From positions 1-6,362 of the forward strand of contig DAOWCB010000086.1 of the NCBI GenBank assembly GCA_030633795.1: a DNA stretch of 6,362 bases, in the 5' to 3' direction. Under the pieces are notes generated by a model that saw only the letters and a list, made by a program, of their open reading frames with translations, was not told the origin of the DNA and searched no databases. Below, in pieces: positions 5,144 to 6,362 of this stretch (position 1 is the first letter of the stretch; the number at the start of each line of letters is the position of its first letter). Source of the DNA: Candidatus Aminicenantota bacterium (lineage in GTDB: Bacteria > Acidobacteriota > Aminicenantia > Aminicenantales > Aminicenantaceae). Position numbers and translations under genes: made by a program.

Positions 5144-6130
5144 CTAGCCTAACGTTGCAACCATGACGGCTTTAATCGTATGGGCTCTGTTTTCGGCCTC
5201 ATCAAAAACAATCGAGGCATCAGATTCAAAAACTTCCTCAGTGACTTCCATCGCTTCTAGTCCAAACTTTTGATAGATGTCTTCGCCAATAGATGTTTCG
5301 CGATTGTGGAATGCGGGCAAACAGTGCATAAATTTAACTTGAGGATTGCCAGTCAGTTCCATAGTGTTTTTGTTCACCTGATATGGCTTTAGCAGCTCAA
5401 TTCTATTTTTCCAAACATCTTCTGGCTCTCCCATGGATACCCAGACGTCGGTGCAGAGAAAATCACAGCTCCTTACCCCTTGTTCGATATCCTCAGTGAT
5501 CACTATTTTTGCGCCTGTTTTTTCCGCAATTCCTTTGGCCTCTTCGACGAGCTTTTCATCAGGCTGAATCGATTTTGGCGCAACGGAACGAAAGTCCATT
5601 CCCATCTTGGCTGCCCCTATGAGCAGCGAATTTCCCATGTTGTTTCTCGCATCACCCAAATAGGCAAACGCCACTTGGTTTAGAGGCTTGTCAGAATGCT
5701 CCATCATTGTTAACAGATCAGCAAGAACTTGGGTTGGATGATACTCGTTTGTAAGACCATTCCACACCGGCACCCCTGAGTATTTTGCCAAATCTTCGAC
5801 TATCGCCTGACCAAAACCTCGATATTCAATGCCATCATACATTCTTCCCAGCACGCGAGCCGTATCTTTCATGGTTTCCTTTTTTCCAATTTGGGAACCG
5901 GTCGGGCCGAGATAAGTCACATTTGCTCCCTGATCGAAGGCCGCTGTTTCAAAAGCGCATCTTGTCCTGGTTGAAGCTTTTTCAAAAATGAGGGCAATGT
6001 TTTTCCCGATTAATCTTTGTTGCTCTGTCCCAGCATATTTTGCTTTTTTGAGATCAGTCGAAAGATTCAGCAAAATGTGAATTTCTTCTGGTGTGAAGTC
6101 CAATAATTTCAGAAAATTTCGGTTTTTCAT
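5144..6130 (-). CDS. argF: Ornithine carbamoyltransferase
   Basis: This 328-residue enzyme makes citrulline from carbamoyl phosphate and L-ornithine in the cytoplasm, a step of arginine biosynthesis. Seen: the carbamoyl-phosphate loop STRTR (53-57), GSQIGKKETMKDTARVLGRM, HPTQ (131-134), the ornithine-specific loop DVWVSMG (228-234) and HCLPAFH (269-275) with Cys270. Together these exclude aspartate carbamoyltransferase. Length and sequence are close to the E. coli ArgF/ArgI type, and catabolic ArcB proteins are also similar. No arcA or arcC neighbour is present, so the biosynthetic role is preferred. The ATG at 6130 follows TGAGG (minus strand, CCTC at 6138-6141) with seven bases between. The upstream stretch to 6179 is strongly A+T rich, but I cannot pick a convincing promoter. 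A repeat element begins about 50 bases upstream of the start. Confidence 0.93.
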   Translation of the reverse strand: MKNRNFLKLLDFTPEEIHILLNLSTDLKKAKYAGTEQQRLIGKNIALIFEKASTRTRCAFETAAFDQGANVTYLGPTGSQIGKKETMKDTARVLGRMYDGIEYRGFGQAIVEDLAKYSGVPVWNGLTNEYHPTQVLADLLTMMEHSDKPLNQVAFAYLGDARNNMGNSLLIGAAKMGMDFRSVAPKSIQPDEKLVEEAKGIAEKTGAKIVITEDIEQGVRSCDFLCTDVWVSMGEPEDVWKNRIELLKPYQVNKNTMELTGNPQVKFMHCLPAFHNRETSIGEDIYQKFGLEAMEVTEEVFESDASIVFDEAENRAHTIKAVMVATLG

Positions 6131-6179
6131 GTCTTTGCCTCATTTTAAAATTAATAAATTTTGACTTCGATTCTTTTAA

Positions 6180-6351
6180 CCTGAATTATTCATAAATATG
6201 TTTTTTTTAGCGGGATTTTGTTCTATATGCATTGAAATCAGGGACATGTCAGAAATTGGGGACGTGTACCGAATTTTTTTAAAATCGGTAACGTGTCCCC
6301 TGAATTTCTTGGCTGTCCCTTGATTTTAAGCTAGTACATGAGTAATTCAGG
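6180..6351. mobile_element. 172 bp MITE-like element with CCTGAATTAYTCAT termini
   Basis: CCTGAATTATTCAT (6180-6193) and the reverse complement of ATGAGTAATTCAGG (6338-6351, giving CCTGAATTACTCAT) agree at 13 of 14 bases. They form terminal inverted repeats around a non-coding centre. The left end shares 16 exact bases with the element at 1019. The centre carries a large imperfect hairpin. Flanks are TTAA (6176-6179) and GTAA (6352-6355), a weak hint of a 4 bp target duplication. No open frame is convincing, so movement would depend on a transposase elsewhere. The assignment as a mobile unit is inference. Confidence 0.5.
6235..6326. repeat. Large imperfect REP-like hairpin with GGGGACGTGT motifs
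   Basis: Nested pairings in order from the outside are AAATCA/TGATTT (6235-6240 and 6321-6326), GGGACA/TGTCCC (6241-6246 and 6314-6319), AGAAATT/AATTTCT (6251-6257 and 6303-6309), GGGGAC/GTCCCC (6258-6263 and 6295-6300) and TACCGA/TCGGTA (6267-6272 and 6285-6290). An A+T loop is at the tip. Four related GGGGACRYGT-like units appear, two on each arm. This resembles the REP palindromes that accompany IS200-like REP-associated transposases, an association recalled from family knowledge rather than shown here. Confidence 0.65.
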
Positions 6352-6362
6352 GTAACCTGGAT

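Noticed and set aside
6180..6197. TGAATTATTCA upstream of argF as an ARG box (ArgR operator)
   Set aside because: The half sites TGAAT and ATTCA are separated by one base, whereas ARG boxes need about four. The same sequence also occurs at 1019 with no arginine gene nearby, so it is better explained as a repeat terminus.
6235..6326. CRISPR array or Rho-independent terminator
   Set aside because: The units are inverted, not regularly spaced direct repeats, which excludes CRISPR. No gene in view is transcribed toward it, so a terminator role cannot be supported.

Overview
This 6.4 kb window looks like an ordinary chromosomal stretch from a bacterium, most probably a Desulfobacterota (deltaproteobacterial) lineage. 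That assignment rests on the mix of gene types and on the intergenic GGGGACGTGT-type palindromes, which I associate with sulfate-reducer-like genomes. It is an inference, because no rRNA or clade-specific marker is present.

Layout. Positions 66-1022 (+) encode a short PLP-dependent serine/threonine dehydratase without a regulatory ACT domain. It converges on a three-gene minus-strand cluster read as thrC-like threonine synthase (4441 to 3227), hflK (3145 to 2165) and hflC (2168 to 1224). The 201 bp between the dehydratase and hflC is packed with inverted repeats, including a long-stem bidirectional terminator candidate. Upstream of thrC, in the opposite direction, lie tadA (4545-4991, +) and a complete tRNA-Ser(CGA) gene (5014-5105, +). 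The tRNA is tail-to-tail with argF (6130 to 5144, -). Beyond argF the window ends in a 172 bp mobile-repeat-like element (6180-6351). The first 65 bases hold no recognisable gene; I see only the leader of the dehydratase there.

Functions. HflK and HflC form the membrane SPFH complex that in Escherichia coli modulates the FtsH protease; their start/stop overlap indicates translational coupling. ThrC makes threonine, and the dehydratase could consume threonine or serine, but the two genes are not in one operon. TadA makes the inosine at the wobble position of tRNA-Arg(ACG). ArgF makes citrulline from ornithine and carbamoyl phosphate.

I find no defence system, CRISPR array, phage gene or clearly new protein family. 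The sequences most worth a second look are non-coding. Two small intergenic elements 5 kb apart share the terminus CTGAATTATTCATAAA; one of them encloses a large GGGGACGTGT-type hairpin, and the other supplies the stop codon of the dehydratase. The dense intergenic folds near 1138-1213, a probable leaderless thrC message, and the unusual phosphate-loop sequence of the ThrC-like protein are secondary points.
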